Origin: an uncultured Oscillospiraceae bacterium
Lineage (GTDB): Bacteria > Bacillota > Clostridia > Oscillospirales > Oscillospiraceae
Assembly (NCBI GenBank): GCA_910589155.1
Contig: CAJURY010000001.1
Coordinates: 62,001 to 126,000, forward strand
Direction: 5' to 3'
DNA: 64,000 bases
In this document: piece after piece, positions 24,634 to 33,176 of the stretch
How positions within the stretch are numbered: position 1 is the first letter of the stretch
Layout: the number at the start of each line of letters is the position of its first letter
Translations under genes and position numbers: made by a program
The notes under the pieces: model-generated
The model's database searches: none
Told to the model about the DNA's origin: nothing
Seen by the model: only the letters and a program-made list of their open reading frames with translations

Positions 24634-25643
24634 TTAATAGATCGCACCGGGGAAGGAAGGCATTGGTAAACTGCGCCTCATACTCTTTGTTTTATCATGA
24701 TTGTAGAATGTGATAGAATTAACATAGGAGCAGCTATTAGCGGAAGAATCATTGTAGCGAATAATCGCATCGGTAAATGGCGCAAACACGCTGGAAGTAA
24801 TGGTAATTGCTTTTTTGGGGGAAACCGGCTCGTGATACGGTTTGCCATTATCAAAACCGGCAAAAGTTATAGTATAATCTAAAGATAAAGAACTGGAGAC
24901 ATAACAAAGTAGTTCCTGACTACTGGCATTATTGGCTTCTTTTACATAAGTAAAGCATATGGTGGAAGTGGAATTAAAGCCTACTTCCTGCGATTCATTT
25001 GTAACAGTTTCGCTATTTGTGAACAAAAGCTCATATGGCGTCCAGGAAATTACTTTGATTTGCCCTATAAACTTTTGCGCATAAATGCTTCCCAACTCTT
25101 TCATTTTGTTAATGACGACTTGCTGGTTTGAATATAGGTATCTTGTGGGCTGATGTATGCCGAGGCAGGAACTTGCATTAAGTCCTTGCGCATAAACGTG
25201 TTGGACAGAGTATTTTTTATTGTTATATATATGCGTATACTGTGTGCTGTACCATCTAACTGAACTGGTGCTGCTGGGCACAGTTGCTTGGGGAGATACA
25301 TCACCGCCGGTTAGTTGCTGGATTTCCGCGTCATTCAGTTGGACAACGCCTAAATCTGCAAGCTGCTGCTCCAATTCTGCTTCGATAGTGCAATACATAG
25401 CTTCTGATTGCATTTTTGCGGATTGTGGAGCGAATTGCGTTTCGGTGTTCATTTTTGCCGCGCGAATTTCGCCTAATTGATTCAAAATGTTGTTCACTTT
25501 TTCATTATTTTCGATATTAGACTGGTTTGTAAGTTCTGCGATTGTTGCGGAATCGCTTTGCAAAGCGATTGCAGGAAGAGAACAGGACACTGCCGCCAAA
25601 GCAAGGACGAGACATACGCTTAAAATCTGCGAAATGTTTTCAT
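24634..25643 (-). CDS. Secreted protein of unknown function with frameshifted signal peptide
   Basis: A 321-codon frame is open from 25599 to 24634. A good start with ribosome site AAAAGGAG lies upstream at ATG 25643. Reading from there gives MKTFRRF and then TAA. Adding one T in the TTTT run at 25625-25622 joins it to LSVCLVLALAAVSCSLPAIA, a perfect signal peptide. A one-base loss therefore separates the signal peptide from the body. The body has an acidic helical N-terminal part and a Ser/Tyr-rich beta domain. No family is recognised. It heads the leftward operon behind a consensus promoter. If the base is truly missing, the secreted form is not made unless slippage restores the frame. Confidence 0.65.
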
Positions 25644-25720
25644 AATAATAACTCCTTTTCTCAATTTACACCAAATACGAACTTACGGATACAGCGTTAT
25701 TCTGAAAACCACCCCAATTT

Positions 25721-25745
25721 GGAATAGCAATCAATCTGCTATTCC
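25721..25745. promoter_or_regulatory. Inverted repeat in the 5' leader of the secreted-protein operon
   Basis: GGAATAGCA (25721-25729) and TGCTATTCC (25737-25745) flank 7 bp. It sits in the leader between the promoter and the first gene and may be an attenuator or operator. Confidence 0.45.
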
Positions 25746-25772
25746 TATTTTATGGAATTGCTCCATGTCAAT

Positions 25773-25800
25773 ATTATACCTTGATTATCAGTTGTGTCAA
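25773..25800 (-). promoter_or_regulatory. Consensus sigma-A promoter of the secreted-protein operon
   Basis: On the minus strand TTGACA (25800-25795) and TATAAT (25778-25773) are 16 bp apart. Transcription would begin about 125 bp before ATG 25643. Confidence 0.85.
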
Positions 25801-25920
25801 GTGATAATTGTATAAAAATGTTAAAAATGGAAGAATATACAAATTAAATATAGATAATCTGTACAACATAGACATAGACTGCGCCATTGGATGCGTTTAA
25901 ATGTGCGGCGTTTCTAATGC

Positions 25921-25965
25921 AAAATCCCCGCGCATGGAACGCATCCATAGCGCGGGGATTTTTTT
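25921..25965. terminator. Terminator after the MATE gene
   Basis: AAAATCCCCGCGC (25921-25933) pairs with GCGCGGGGATTTT (25950-25962), with an inner ATGGA/TCCAT pair. The minus-strand tail is TTTTGC; the plus-strand side has seven T residues. Confidence 0.8.
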
Positions 25966-27364
25966 ACTGGGCGATTGCTTCCGGAGCAGAAACCGGCGAT
26001 TCTAGGGAAAATTGCTTCTCCAGCTTTTTCATAATATGGCTATAAAAGGGAATCAGGAAAATATCCGCCGCAATCCACGCTGCCGGATTGGAAAAGCACA
26101 CGGCGGTGAAACCGAACATGGGAACGATAACAAAGCCCATGATGCATCTTGCGGCCATTTCAAACACGCCCGCAAAAACGGCGGCTTTGGAAAAGCCCAA
26201 ACCCTGAATGGTGAAGCGGTAGACGTAAATGAGAATCAGCGGGATGTACAGCGCGCTGTTTACCAGCAGGAACTGCTTGGCGTTTTCCAGAACCTGGGCT
26301 GTGATGGCCGGTTCGCTTTGATCCAGGAACAAGCTGGCAATTTGCCCGCCGAACAGATACAGCACAATAAACGCGAAAATGGAATAAACCGTGCCGATAA
26401 TGGTACAGACCTTTCGCCCTTCCTGCACCCGATCCAGCCGCCTTGCGCCGATATTTTGCCCGGTGTAGGTTGCTACGGTTGCGCCCAGTGCGTCCATAGG
26501 GCAGCAGAGAAGCTGACTGACCTTGCTGCCGGTGGTGACGGACGCGACGTACACGGTGCCAAGACCGTTTACAACCGTTTGCATCACTATGCTGCCAATG
26601 GCGGTGATGGAGTATTGCAGCCCCATGGGAATGCCAACAGAACAAAGCTGCTTCATATAGTGGGCGTTGGGGCGGGTTTCCTCCCGGCTCATTTTCAAAA
26701 TGTCAAATTTCTTCCGCATATAGATAAAGCAGCAGACGCCGGATACGCCCTGAGAAATGACGGTGGCCCAGGCGGGACCCGCAACGCCCATATGCAGCGC
26801 CTGTACGGAAACAATATCCAATACAATATTCATTGCGGAGGACAGCAGCAGGAAATACAGCGGGGAACGGGAATCACCCAAAGAACGGATGATACCGGAT
26901 AGGACGTTGTACAAAACAATAGCGGGAATGCCCAGGAAAATGACGAAAATATAGGAATAGGCTTCCTGAAAAAATTCGTCTTTGGTATTCATCAGCATTA
27001 GAATTTCCTTGCAGGGCAGGCAGGTGGCCAGGGTAATGACAATAGAAAAACCAATGGACAAATAGGCGGTGTTGGCTACGAATTTGCGCAGACTGACGAA
27101 ATCTTTCTGGCCGAATTTCTGGGCGATGGGAATGGCGAAGCCGGTGCACACGCCGGAGCAAAAGCCCAGCACCAGAAAGTTAATGGAGCCGGTGGAGCCA
27201 ACGCCCGCCAAAGCGTTGACGCCCAGATACTTGCCTACCACGATGGTATCCACCATATTATAGAATTGCTGGAAGATCAGACCGCACATCAGCGGCAGCA
27301 TGAAGTTCAATATGTGCTTCCAAGCGGAACCGGTGGTCATGTCCTTTGTCAGTGTCTTTTTCAT
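25964..27364 (-). CDS. MATE-family multidrug efflux protein
   Basis: The 466-residue protein has about 12 hydrophobic helices and the two MATE repeats (GSAWKHILNFMLPLMCGLIF and CSVGIPMGLQYSITAIGSIV). It should export cationic drugs or metabolites with Na+ or H+. Motifs MVDTIVVGKYLGVNALAGVG and GATVATYTGQNIGARRLDRV are typical of the Clostridial NorM/DinF-like branch. The substrate is unknown. It has its own promoter (27401-27429) and terminator. Confidence 0.92.
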   Translation of the reverse strand: MKKTLTKDMTTGSAWKHILNFMLPLMCGLIFQQFYNMVDTIVVGKYLGVNALAGVGSTGSINFLVLGFCSGVCTGFAIPIAQKFGQKDFVSLRKFVANTAYLSIGFSIVITLATCLPCKEILMLMNTKDEFFQEAYSYIFVIFLGIPAIVLYNVLSGIIRSLGDSRSPLYFLLLSSAMNIVLDIVSVQALHMGVAGPAWATVISQGVSGVCCFIYMRKKFDILKMSREETRPNAHYMKQLCSVGIPMGLQYSITAIGSIVMQTVVNGLGTVYVASVTTGSKVSQLLCCPMDALGATVATYTGQNIGARRLDRVQEGRKVCTIIGTVYSIFAFIVLYLFGGQIASLFLDQSEPAITAQVLENAKQFLLVNSALYIPLILIYVYRFTIQGLGFSKAAVFAGVFEMAARCIMGFVIVPMFGFTAVCFSNPAAWIAADIFLIPFYSHIMKKLEKQFSLESPVSAPEAIAQ

Positions 27365-27400
27365 CAGAGTTCCCTCAATCGCTTTCTTATTTGAAATAAA

Positions 27401-27429
27401 AGTTTACTGAGTTTTGCGCTTGATTTCAA
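27401..27429 (-). promoter_or_regulatory. Promoter of the MATE gene
   Basis: On the minus strand TTGAAA (27429-27424) and TAAACT (27406-27401) are 17 bp apart, 37 bp before the start codon. Confidence 0.55.
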
Positions 27430-27519
27430 GATGGAAAAGCCACCAATTTTTCGGCAATAAGCGTAAAAAGATATGGCACAATGCCAGAAAAACCAAAACA
27501 GTTTTTGTAAAATAGTTAC

Positions 27520-27554
27520 AAAAAACTCTGGTATCAAAAAATTGATACCAGAGT
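27520..27554 (-). terminator. Terminator of galE
   Basis: ACTCTGGTATCAA (27525-27537) pairs perfectly with TTGATACCAGAGT (27542-27554) around AAAA. On the minus strand it is followed by TTTTTGTAAC. Confidence 0.88.
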
Positions 27555-27560
27555 AACTTT

Positions 27561-28580
27561 CTAATTTTCAACATAGCCAGCGGGGTTTTTGCTTTGCCAG
27601 TTCCAACTGTCCCGGCACATATCCTCCAGATTTTTTTCCGCCTTCCAGTTTAATATGGCGGCGCTTTTGGCAGGGGCGGCGTAGCACATGGCAATGTCGC
27701 CGGGGCGGCGGGGAGCAATTTGATAGGGAATGGATCTGCCTGTGGCCTTTTCAAAGGCTTTTACCATATCCAGCACGCTGTACCCACAGCCGGTACCCAA
27801 ATTGAATGTTTCCGTTCCCGTATGCCCGGCGGCGAATTTCACAGCGGCCACATGGCCTTTCGCCAAGTCTACTACATGGATATAGTCCCGCACGCCGGTG
27901 CCATCCGGGGTATCGTAATCATTGCCGAAAACAGACAGCTTTTCCCGGCGGCCGATGGCGACCTGGGTTATATAGGGCATGAGATTGTTGGGGATTCCTT
28001 TGGGATCCTCTCCGATTTTGCCGCTTTCATGGGCGCCTACGGGATTAAAATACCGCAGCAGCGTCACAGACCACGCGGGGTCTGCGTGGGCAAGGTCAGA
28101 TAAAATTTGCTCGGTCATATATTTGGTCCAGCCGTAGGGATTGGTACAGTTTCCTGTTTTGGAGGTTTCCCGCAAGGGCATTTCATTGTCCGCCGTATAG
28201 ACGGTGGCGGAAGAAGAAAAAATGATCATTTTTACGTTTGTTTCCGCCATCACTTTTGTAAGGACAAGGGTAGCGTTTAAATTATTGTCATAGTACGCCC
28301 AGGGCTTGGCTACGGATTCTCCTACCGCTTTCAGCCCCGCGAAGTGTATCACACAGGAAATGTTGTTTTCCGCGAAAATTTTCCGAAGCAACGCCTCGTC
28401 CCGCACGTCTCCTTCATAAAAACGGAGTTTTTTGCCAGTGAGTTCTTCCACACGCCGCAAAGCAATGGGGGAAGCGTTTACCAGATTGTCAATCACAACA
28501 ACTTCATAGCCGCTCGCTAAAAGCTCCACGCAGGTATGAGAACCGATGTATCCCGCGCCGCCCGTTACCAAAATACACAT
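27561..28580 (-). CDS. galE: UDP-glucose 4-epimerase
   Basis: The 339-residue epimerase interconverts UDP-glucose and UDP-galactose in sugar use and wall precursor supply. The NAD loop GGAGYIGSHTCVEL, FAGLKAVGESVAKP, the catalytic Ser-Tyr-Lys set (FSSSATVY with YGWTKYMTE) and RYFNPVGAHESG are all present. The length is normal. No other Leloir genes are adjacent. Its own promoter (28613-28641) is divergent from the asparaginase promoter. Confidence 0.96.
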   Translation of the reverse strand: MCILVTGGAGYIGSHTCVELLASGYEVVVIDNLVNASPIALRRVEELTGKKLRFYEGDVRDEALLRKIFAENNISCVIHFAGLKAVGESVAKPWAYYDNNLNATLVLTKVMAETNVKMIIFSSSATVYTADNEMPLRETSKTGNCTNPYGWTKYMTEQILSDLAHADPAWSVTLLRYFNPVGAHESGKIGEDPKGIPNNLMPYITQVAIGRREKLSVFGNDYDTPDGTGVRDYIHVVDLAKGHVAAVKFAAGHTGTETFNLGTGCGYSVLDMVKAFEKATGRSIPYQIAPRRPGDIAMCYAAPAKSAAILNWKAEKNLEDMCRDSWNWQSKNPAGYVEN

Positions 28581-28612
28581 AAAAACGATCTCCTATTTTT
28601 TGGTCTGGAACT

Positions 28613-28641
28613 ATTATAGGTCTCATTGCCGAAAAAAGCAA
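28613..28641 (-). promoter_or_regulatory. Promoter of galE
   Basis: On the minus strand TTGCTT (28641-28636) and TATAAT (28618-28613) are 17 bp apart. Confidence 0.75.
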
Positions 28642-28679
28642 CAAGAAAAACAAAAGCAGTCCGCCAGATGGGTTTCTGC

Positions 28680-28708
28680 TTGCTATTTTGTACTGGATTG
28701 GCTATAAT
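28680..28708 (+). promoter_or_regulatory. Promoter of the asparaginase-pyrophosphatase pair
   Basis: TTGCTA (28680-28685) and TATAAT (28703-28708) are 17 bp apart; ATG 28742 follows after 33 bp. Confidence 0.72.
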
Positions 28709-28741
28709 AATTCAGTCATCAAACATATAGGCGGGATTGCT

Positions 28742-29758
28742 ATGCAGGAAAAAAAGAAAATCCTTTTAATTACCACTGGTGGAACCATTGCGTCTGTTTT
28801 GGGCGGGGAGGGTCTGGAACCTCACCGCAGCGGCGTGATGGAGCGGGAGCTTCAGCAGCTCAGAACATATTATGACATTGAAATCAACGACTTAATGTGC
28901 CTGGATTCCTCCAACATCCAGCCGGAGGAATGGGTATCCATTTCCCAGGCGATTTTTGAAGCGAGAGGGCAATGCGACGGTATTGTGGTGTCCCATGGGA
29001 CGGACACCATGGCTTATACCGCGTCCATGGCGACGTTTATGCTGCCGAATATCGACTTGCCGGTGGTTTTTACCGGTTCGCAGCTTCCCCTGTCCGCTTA
29101 TTTGTCCGACGCGCCGGACAACCTGCGCACGGCTTTTGCCATGGCGGCTTCCGGGCGGCCGGGGGTATTTGTAGCGTTCAACCGGCGGGTGATGCTGGGC
29201 TGCCGGGTCTCCAAGGTGCGCGCTGCCGGGCTTGCCGCCTTTGAAAGCATCAACAGCCATGACGCGGGGCAGGTCACGTCTTTCGGCCTGGAATTAAACG
29301 AAAAGGTACTTTTAAAACCCAAGGCGTCCGCAGCGTTCTGCCCGGAACTGGATCGGAAAGTATTTCTGCTGAAGCTGACCCCAGGGCTTGACCCCGGCAT
29401 TTTTGACGTGCTGGTGGGCATGGGCTATCGGGGCATTGTCATTGAAGCTTTTGGCGTGGGCGGTATTCACTTTATGCACCGGGATTTGTCCCACAGCATC
29501 CATTTGGCTGTTGCCAGAGGACTCAGCATTGTGGTTTGCACCCAGTGCCTTTATGACAGCAGCAATCTGCACATTTATCAGGTGGGCAAAAAGCTTTTGG
29601 ATGGAGGCGTGATTCAAGGGTATGATATGACCACGGAAGCGGCGCTGACAAAGCTCATGTGGGCGCTGGGACAGGGTATGACCCCTTCGGAGGTGGAGGC
29701 GGTCTTTGCCAGAAGCTTAGCGGGAGAAGTGATGATTCCGCAATTTGAAACGGAGTAA
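28742..29758 (+). CDS. ansA: Type I L-asparaginase
   Basis: The 338-residue enzyme hydrolyses asparagine to aspartate and ammonia in the cytoplasm. Both catalytic threonines are visible: ITTGGTIAS near the N-terminus and VVSHGTDTM (the Thr-Asp-Lys-type motif). The start is ATG 28742, since the promoter's -10 element lies inside the longer frame. There is no signal peptide, unlike periplasmic type II enzymes. It is followed by the pyrophosphatase gene 12 bp downstream, so both probably share one transcript. Confidence 0.9.
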   Translation: MQEKKKILLITTGGTIASVLGGEGLEPHRSGVMERELQQLRTYYDIEINDLMCLDSSNIQPEEWVSISQAIFEARGQCDGIVVSHGTDTMAYTASMATFMLPNIDLPVVFTGSQLPLSAYLSDAPDNLRTAFAMAASGRPGVFVAFNRRVMLGCRVSKVRAAGLAAFESINSHDAGQVTSFGLELNEKVLLKPKASAAFCPELDRKVFLLKLTPGLDPGIFDVLVGMGYRGIVIEAFGVGGIHFMHRDLSHSIHLAVARGLSIVVCTQCLYDSSNLHIYQVGKKLLDGGVIQGYDMTTEAALTKLMWALGQGMTPSEVEAVFARSLAGEVMIPQFETE

Positions 29759-29770
29759 AGGAGAGCGCCT

Positions 29771-31387
29771 ATGGATCCAATTTATGTAACTGGTCACAGA
29801 AACCCGGATACGGATTCGATTGTATCGGCAATGGCCTATGCCGCCTTGCGCAACGCTCTGGGCGACCGGGAATACCGGGCGGCGCGACTGGGGCAAATCA
29901 GCGACGAGACCCATTTGGTTTTAGACCGGTTCGGGTTTCAGCCCCCGGTGTATATCAACGCCATGTATACCCAGGTGCGGGACTTGGAGTACGATACGCC
30001 CCCTGCGCTGGGAGCCGCCGCCACCGTGAGCCGGGCATGGGGGGTGCTGCGGGAAAACAGAAATTTGCCCGCGCTGCCCGTCGCCAATGAGAACGGCACC
30101 TTATATGGGATGCTGATGCCGGAGGATATTGCGGCCTATGATATGCAGACCATTTACGCCCCCCGGCTGGACAGCGTGCCGGTGTTTAATTTGCTCAGCG
30201 TTCTGGAAGGCAAGATTTTAAACGACGGCGAGGACGGCGTGGATCAGATCAGCGGCGAGGTGGTGATTGCCTTGCCCCAAAGCCGGCAGGGCTTGCTGTT
30301 TTCTCAGACGGATTCTGTCGTCATCTGCGGCCATCAGCCGGATCTCATTCGACGGGCGCTGGAGCTGAATGTCAACTGTCTGATTTTATGCCAGACGGAA
30401 ATGCCGGAAGAACTGCGGAATTTGGAAACGAAAACCTGCATCATTTCCACCCCCTGCGATGCTTACCGGGCGGTGCGGCTTGTGTATCACTCCACCCCCA
30501 TTGGGCGCATTTGCCGGCAGGATAACGTGGTGGCGTTCCATCTGGACGATTTGGTGGACAATGTGCGGGAGGTTGTGCTGCAAGAGCGCGCGCCCTGCTA
30601 TCCGATTTTAGACAGCGATGAAAAGGTTGTGGGGCTTTTATACCAGAATCATCTTTTGCGCCCAAGGCGTAAGCGTGTGGTTCTGGTGGATCACAATGAA
30701 AAGGCGCAGTCTGTGCCAGGGCTGGAAGAAACGGAAATTCTGGAGATCATCGACCACCACCGTCTCGCGGACATTCAGACCACGAATCCCATTTCGGTTC
30801 GCAACGAGCCGGTGGGTTCCACTACGACCATTGTGGCGTCCATGTTCCAGGAGCGAGGCTTGATGCCCTCGGAAAAGCTGGCGGGGCTGATGGCGGCGGC
30901 GATTGTCTCCGATACAGTAATTTTTAAGTCTCCCACCTGCACGGAAAAGGATCGGCGGATGGCGGCTCGTATGGCAAGGATTGCCAACGAGTCGTTGGAA
31001 GAACTGGGCAGAGCGATTTTTTCCGCTTCCTCCGGAGAGGATCGCCCGGTGGGCGATCTGCTCTTTACGGATTTCAAGGAATTTCACATTGCGGGGCATT
31101 TTTTTGGCGTGGGTCAGGTTACTTGCGTGGATTCCCCGCGGCTACTCAAGCGCAAGGAAGAATTGCTGGCACTGATGCGAGAGACCATGGAACGCCGGGG
31201 CTACAGCATGATTATTTTGATGCTCACCGATGTGCTGCTGGAAGGCACGCAGCTCATTTATCTGGGCGACGAGGATACCATTCGGCACGCCTTCGACGTA
31301 GATGTGCGGGAAAATACGGTATTTTTGCCCAAGGTGATGTCCAGAAAAAAGCAGATCATACCTATGCTAACGGCTTTGTGGGGTTAA
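29771..31387 (+). CDS. Manganese-dependent inorganic pyrophosphatase with CBS-DRTGG insert
   Basis: This is a 538-residue DHH-family (family II) PPase. The N-terminal metal sites (TGHRNPDTDSIVSAMAYA) and the DHH motif (EIIDHHR) flank a regulatory insert of about 235 residues containing CBS-type and DRTGG-like repeats, as in nucleotide-regulated PPases. AMP or ADP usually inhibits and ATP or diadenosine polyphosphates activate such enzymes; that is known of the family, not shown here. The C-terminal DHHA2 domain closes the active site. Start ATG 29771 follows AAAGGAGAGCG. Confidence 0.92.
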   Translation: MDPIYVTGHRNPDTDSIVSAMAYAALRNALGDREYRAARLGQISDETHLVLDRFGFQPPVYINAMYTQVRDLEYDTPPALGAAATVSRAWGVLRENRNLPALPVANENGTLYGMLMPEDIAAYDMQTIYAPRLDSVPVFNLLSVLEGKILNDGEDGVDQISGEVVIALPQSRQGLLFSQTDSVVICGHQPDLIRRALELNVNCLILCQTEMPEELRNLETKTCIISTPCDAYRAVRLVYHSTPIGRICRQDNVVAFHLDDLVDNVREVVLQERAPCYPILDSDEKVVGLLYQNHLLRPRRKRVVLVDHNEKAQSVPGLEETEILEIIDHHRLADIQTTNPISVRNEPVGSTTTIVASMFQERGLMPSEKLAGLMAAAIVSDTVIFKSPTCTEKDRRMAARMARIANESLEELGRAIFSASSGEDRPVGDLLFTDFKEFHIAGHFFGVGQVTCVDSPRLLKRKEELLALMRETMERRGYSMIILMLTDVLLEGTQLIYLGDEDTIRHAFDVDVRENTVFLPKVMSRKKQIIPMLTALWG

Positions 31388-31392
31388 ATTTA

Positions 31393-31428
31393 AAAAAGTA
31401 CGGTTTGGGAAATCAAACCGTACTTTTT
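31393..31428 (+). terminator. Terminator after the pyrophosphatase gene
   Basis: AAAAAGTACGGTTTG (31393-31407) pairs with CAAACCGTACTTTTT (31414-31428). Confidence 0.9.
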
Positions 31429-31463
31429 ATTATGAATCGCCAGAATTAATACACCGCTGTGTT

Positions 31464-31673
31464 TTATAGAGAATAGTCCTCTTTATCATACTTGGAAAAA
31501 TCGACGGCCTTTGGGTGAACAGGAATCCGCTTCAATGGATCGTACTGGAATTTGCGGCAACCGCCGTCGATGGATACAACGCCTTTTTTGGCGCACAAAA
31601 GGGTTTCTTCATCCAGTCTGGCGCTACGGGCACAATATTTGCAGGCGCGGGGCATCTTTTTCCGAAACAACAT
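31464..31673 (-). CDS. Small Cys-rich protein, probably zinc-binding
   Basis: The 69-residue protein has four cysteines in the pattern CKYC-x13-C-x11-C (CKYCARSARLDEETLLC, then GGCRKFQYDP), like a small zinc knuckle. The N-terminus is basic. I do not recognise a family by name. It is the only gene between the pyrophosphatase terminator and the ylbJ-like gene and may be cotranscribed with the latter. Confidence 0.65.
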   Translation of the reverse strand: MLFRKKMPRACKYCARSARLDEETLLCAKKGVVSIDGGCRKFQYDPLKRIPVHPKAVDFSKYDKEDYSL

Positions 31674-31709
31674 AACGTATCCTCCCTTGCAGTTCAGCCG
31701 TTTCCAATA

Positions 31710-32795
31710 TTATACCGCATCGTCCTGGCTTTTTCCAGCCTTTTTTTGCAAAACAGCACACCAACCGCCCAAAGCTGCCGTACACACTGCCGTCACCACA
31801 CCCACGGAGCGCAAAAGTCCGGCGTGGCTGCGGGTGGGCGCTTCCATGGCGACGGCGGGGAGGATCTGCGGGCAGAAGGAAAACAGCGCAAGGGTTAGCA
31901 ATAGTGCAATGGCGCATTGCAGCAGCTTGCCGGGCAAATACCGGCGGCCAGTTAATCCGGATGGGGCGATGACTGCCTGGGTTTGCAGCCACACGCATAG
32001 TCCGCCGAAGGTGGTAAAAAGCGTCGCAAACAGGAGACGCAGGGTGGGCTGGGGAATACTGGGCAGCGCGCAGCAGCCGCCGGACAGCTCCAAAAGACCG
32101 GTAAAAAGCACCCGCATCCAGGACGGCGTAGCCGCGGGCATCCATTTACAGGCGAAGGCGCTGAGAACGGAAAACAAAATGATGTAAGCGCATACCTGCG
32201 ACATGGAGCGAATGGAGGCGGAAACGGCGTCCGGCAGGGAAAGGGACGCTGGTTTTCCAGACCCGAAAACGGAAGTGGAACCATCGCTTTTTTGCCGAAG
32301 GATCAAGCCGGTAAGTACGGCGGAAAGCAAATGAATACAGTACAGCGCCGCCGCAATCTGCGCGCTGCCCAGTAGTCCTCCCAGCATCCCAAAAAGAAAG
32401 GCGGGACCTGCGTTAGAGCAGAAGGCCAGCAGACGTTCTCCTTCCTCTTTTGTAATGCGCCCGGCGGCGTATAGCTCCGCGGCGGTTTTCGCGCCGATGG
32501 GATAGCCGCCCAGCATCCCCAAGACCAGCGCGGGGGCGCAGGCCGGGGATAATCCGAACAAAGGCTTCATGACTGGCGCGCACAGACGACTGCATTTGTC
32601 GCTGAGGGAGGAAGCGACAAACAGCTTTGACAAGACAAAAAAGGGAAACAGGGAAGGCACCACCGTTTGCAGGCAAATGCGAATCCCTTCCGCCGCCGCT
32701 GCCGCGGCGGTCTGGGCGTCCAGAATCAGAATGAAAATAGCGGCGAGCAGAAAAACAGCAAAAAATACGCCGGAATGAGATTTGGTATGGGACAT
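31710..32795 (-). CDS. ylbJ: Sporulation membrane protein YlbJ-like (nucleoside-recognition Gate domain)
   Basis: The 361-residue protein has eight or more hydrophobic helices. LGMLGGYPIGAKTAAELYAAGRI and the second half (GLLELSGGCCALP) are the paired Gate motifs typical of YlbJ and related sporulation membrane proteins such as SpoIIIA/SpoVV-type transporters. YlbJ (SpoVV) is needed for dipicolinic acid transport into the forespore in Bacillus. ATG 32795 follows GAGGTG; an upstream extension of 39 residues lacks a ribosome site. It is divergent from yqfC, another sporulation gene, with only 90 bp between them. Confidence 0.72.
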   Translation of the reverse strand: MSHTKSHSGVFFAVFLLAAIFILILDAQTAAAAAAEGIRICLQTVVPSLFPFFVLSKLFVASSLSDKCSRLCAPVMKPLFGLSPACAPALVLGMLGGYPIGAKTAAELYAAGRITKEEGERLLAFCSNAGPAFLFGMLGGLLGSAQIAAALYCIHLLSAVLTGLILRQKSDGSTSVFGSGKPASLSLPDAVSASIRSMSQVCAYIILFSVLSAFACKWMPAATPSWMRVLFTGLLELSGGCCALPSIPQPTLRLLFATLFTTFGGLCVWLQTQAVIAPSGLTGRRYLPGKLLQCAIALLLTLALFSFCPQILPAVAMEAPTRSHAGLLRSVGVVTAVCTAALGGWCAVLQKKAGKSQDDAV

Positions 32796-32833
32796 GAAAT
32801 CACCTCGGAAGAATGTATGCGCTGTGGGCAAGT

Positions 32834-32877
32834 TTCTTTCCTGCCGCGCATATTCTTTCTTACAAAGCAGGAAAGAA
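32834..32877 (+). promoter_or_regulatory. Leader hairpin sequestering the yqfC ribosome site
   Basis: TTCTTTCCTGC (32834-32844) is the exact complement of GCAGGAAAGAA (32867-32877) across 22 nt. The 3' arm covers the start of AGGAAAGAAGGG, the ribosome site of yqfC. Confidence 0.5.
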
Positions 32878-32885
32878 GGGATTGC

Positions 32886-33176
32886 ATGAAGCGTGGCTAT
32901 CATATGCTGCAATTGCTAACGGAAGCGGCGGATTTGCCCCAGGAGGTACTGCCGGACACGCCCTTGGTGGAACTGACGGACGAACGCCGGGTGCTGGTGG
33001 AAAATCATGGAGGGATTACGGAGTTTGAACCGGAGCTGATTCGCGTCCGGGTGCGGTTTGGAACGCTGGCAGTGCATGGAAGATGTCTTTGCATTGCGAA
33101 AATGAGCGCAAAGCAGCTTGTGATTACAGGCCGCATTGACGGCGTAACCCTAGAAAGAAAGGGGGCGGCTAAATGA
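32886..33176 (+). CDS. yqfC: Sporulation protein YqfC
   Basis: The 96-residue protein matches the YqfC pattern: LPQEVLPDTPLVELTDERRVLVENHGGI then the two closing strands IRVRVRFGTLAVHG and AKQLVITGRIDGVTL. YqfC is a small sporulation protein of unknown biochemistry in Bacillus, always followed by yqfD. The start is ATG 32886 behind GAAAGAAGGG. It overlaps yqfD by ATGA (33173-33176). Confidence 0.85.
   Translation: MKRGYHMLQLLTEAADLPQEVLPDTPLVELTDERRVLVENHGGITEFEPELIRVRVRFGTLAVHGRCLCIAKMSAKQLVITGRIDGVTLERKGAAK

Noticed and set aside
25620..25622. In-frame TAA after MKTFRRF read as a possible recoding or programmed frameshift
   Set aside because: No selenocysteine or pyrrolysine context exists, and TAA is not used for either. 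A four-T run is weak evidence for programmed slippage, so loss of one base is the simplest reading.
32796..32912. Longer ylbJ start at 32912
   Set aside because: The extra 39 residues lack a ribosome site and have no membrane pattern, whereas GAGGTG precedes ATG 32795.
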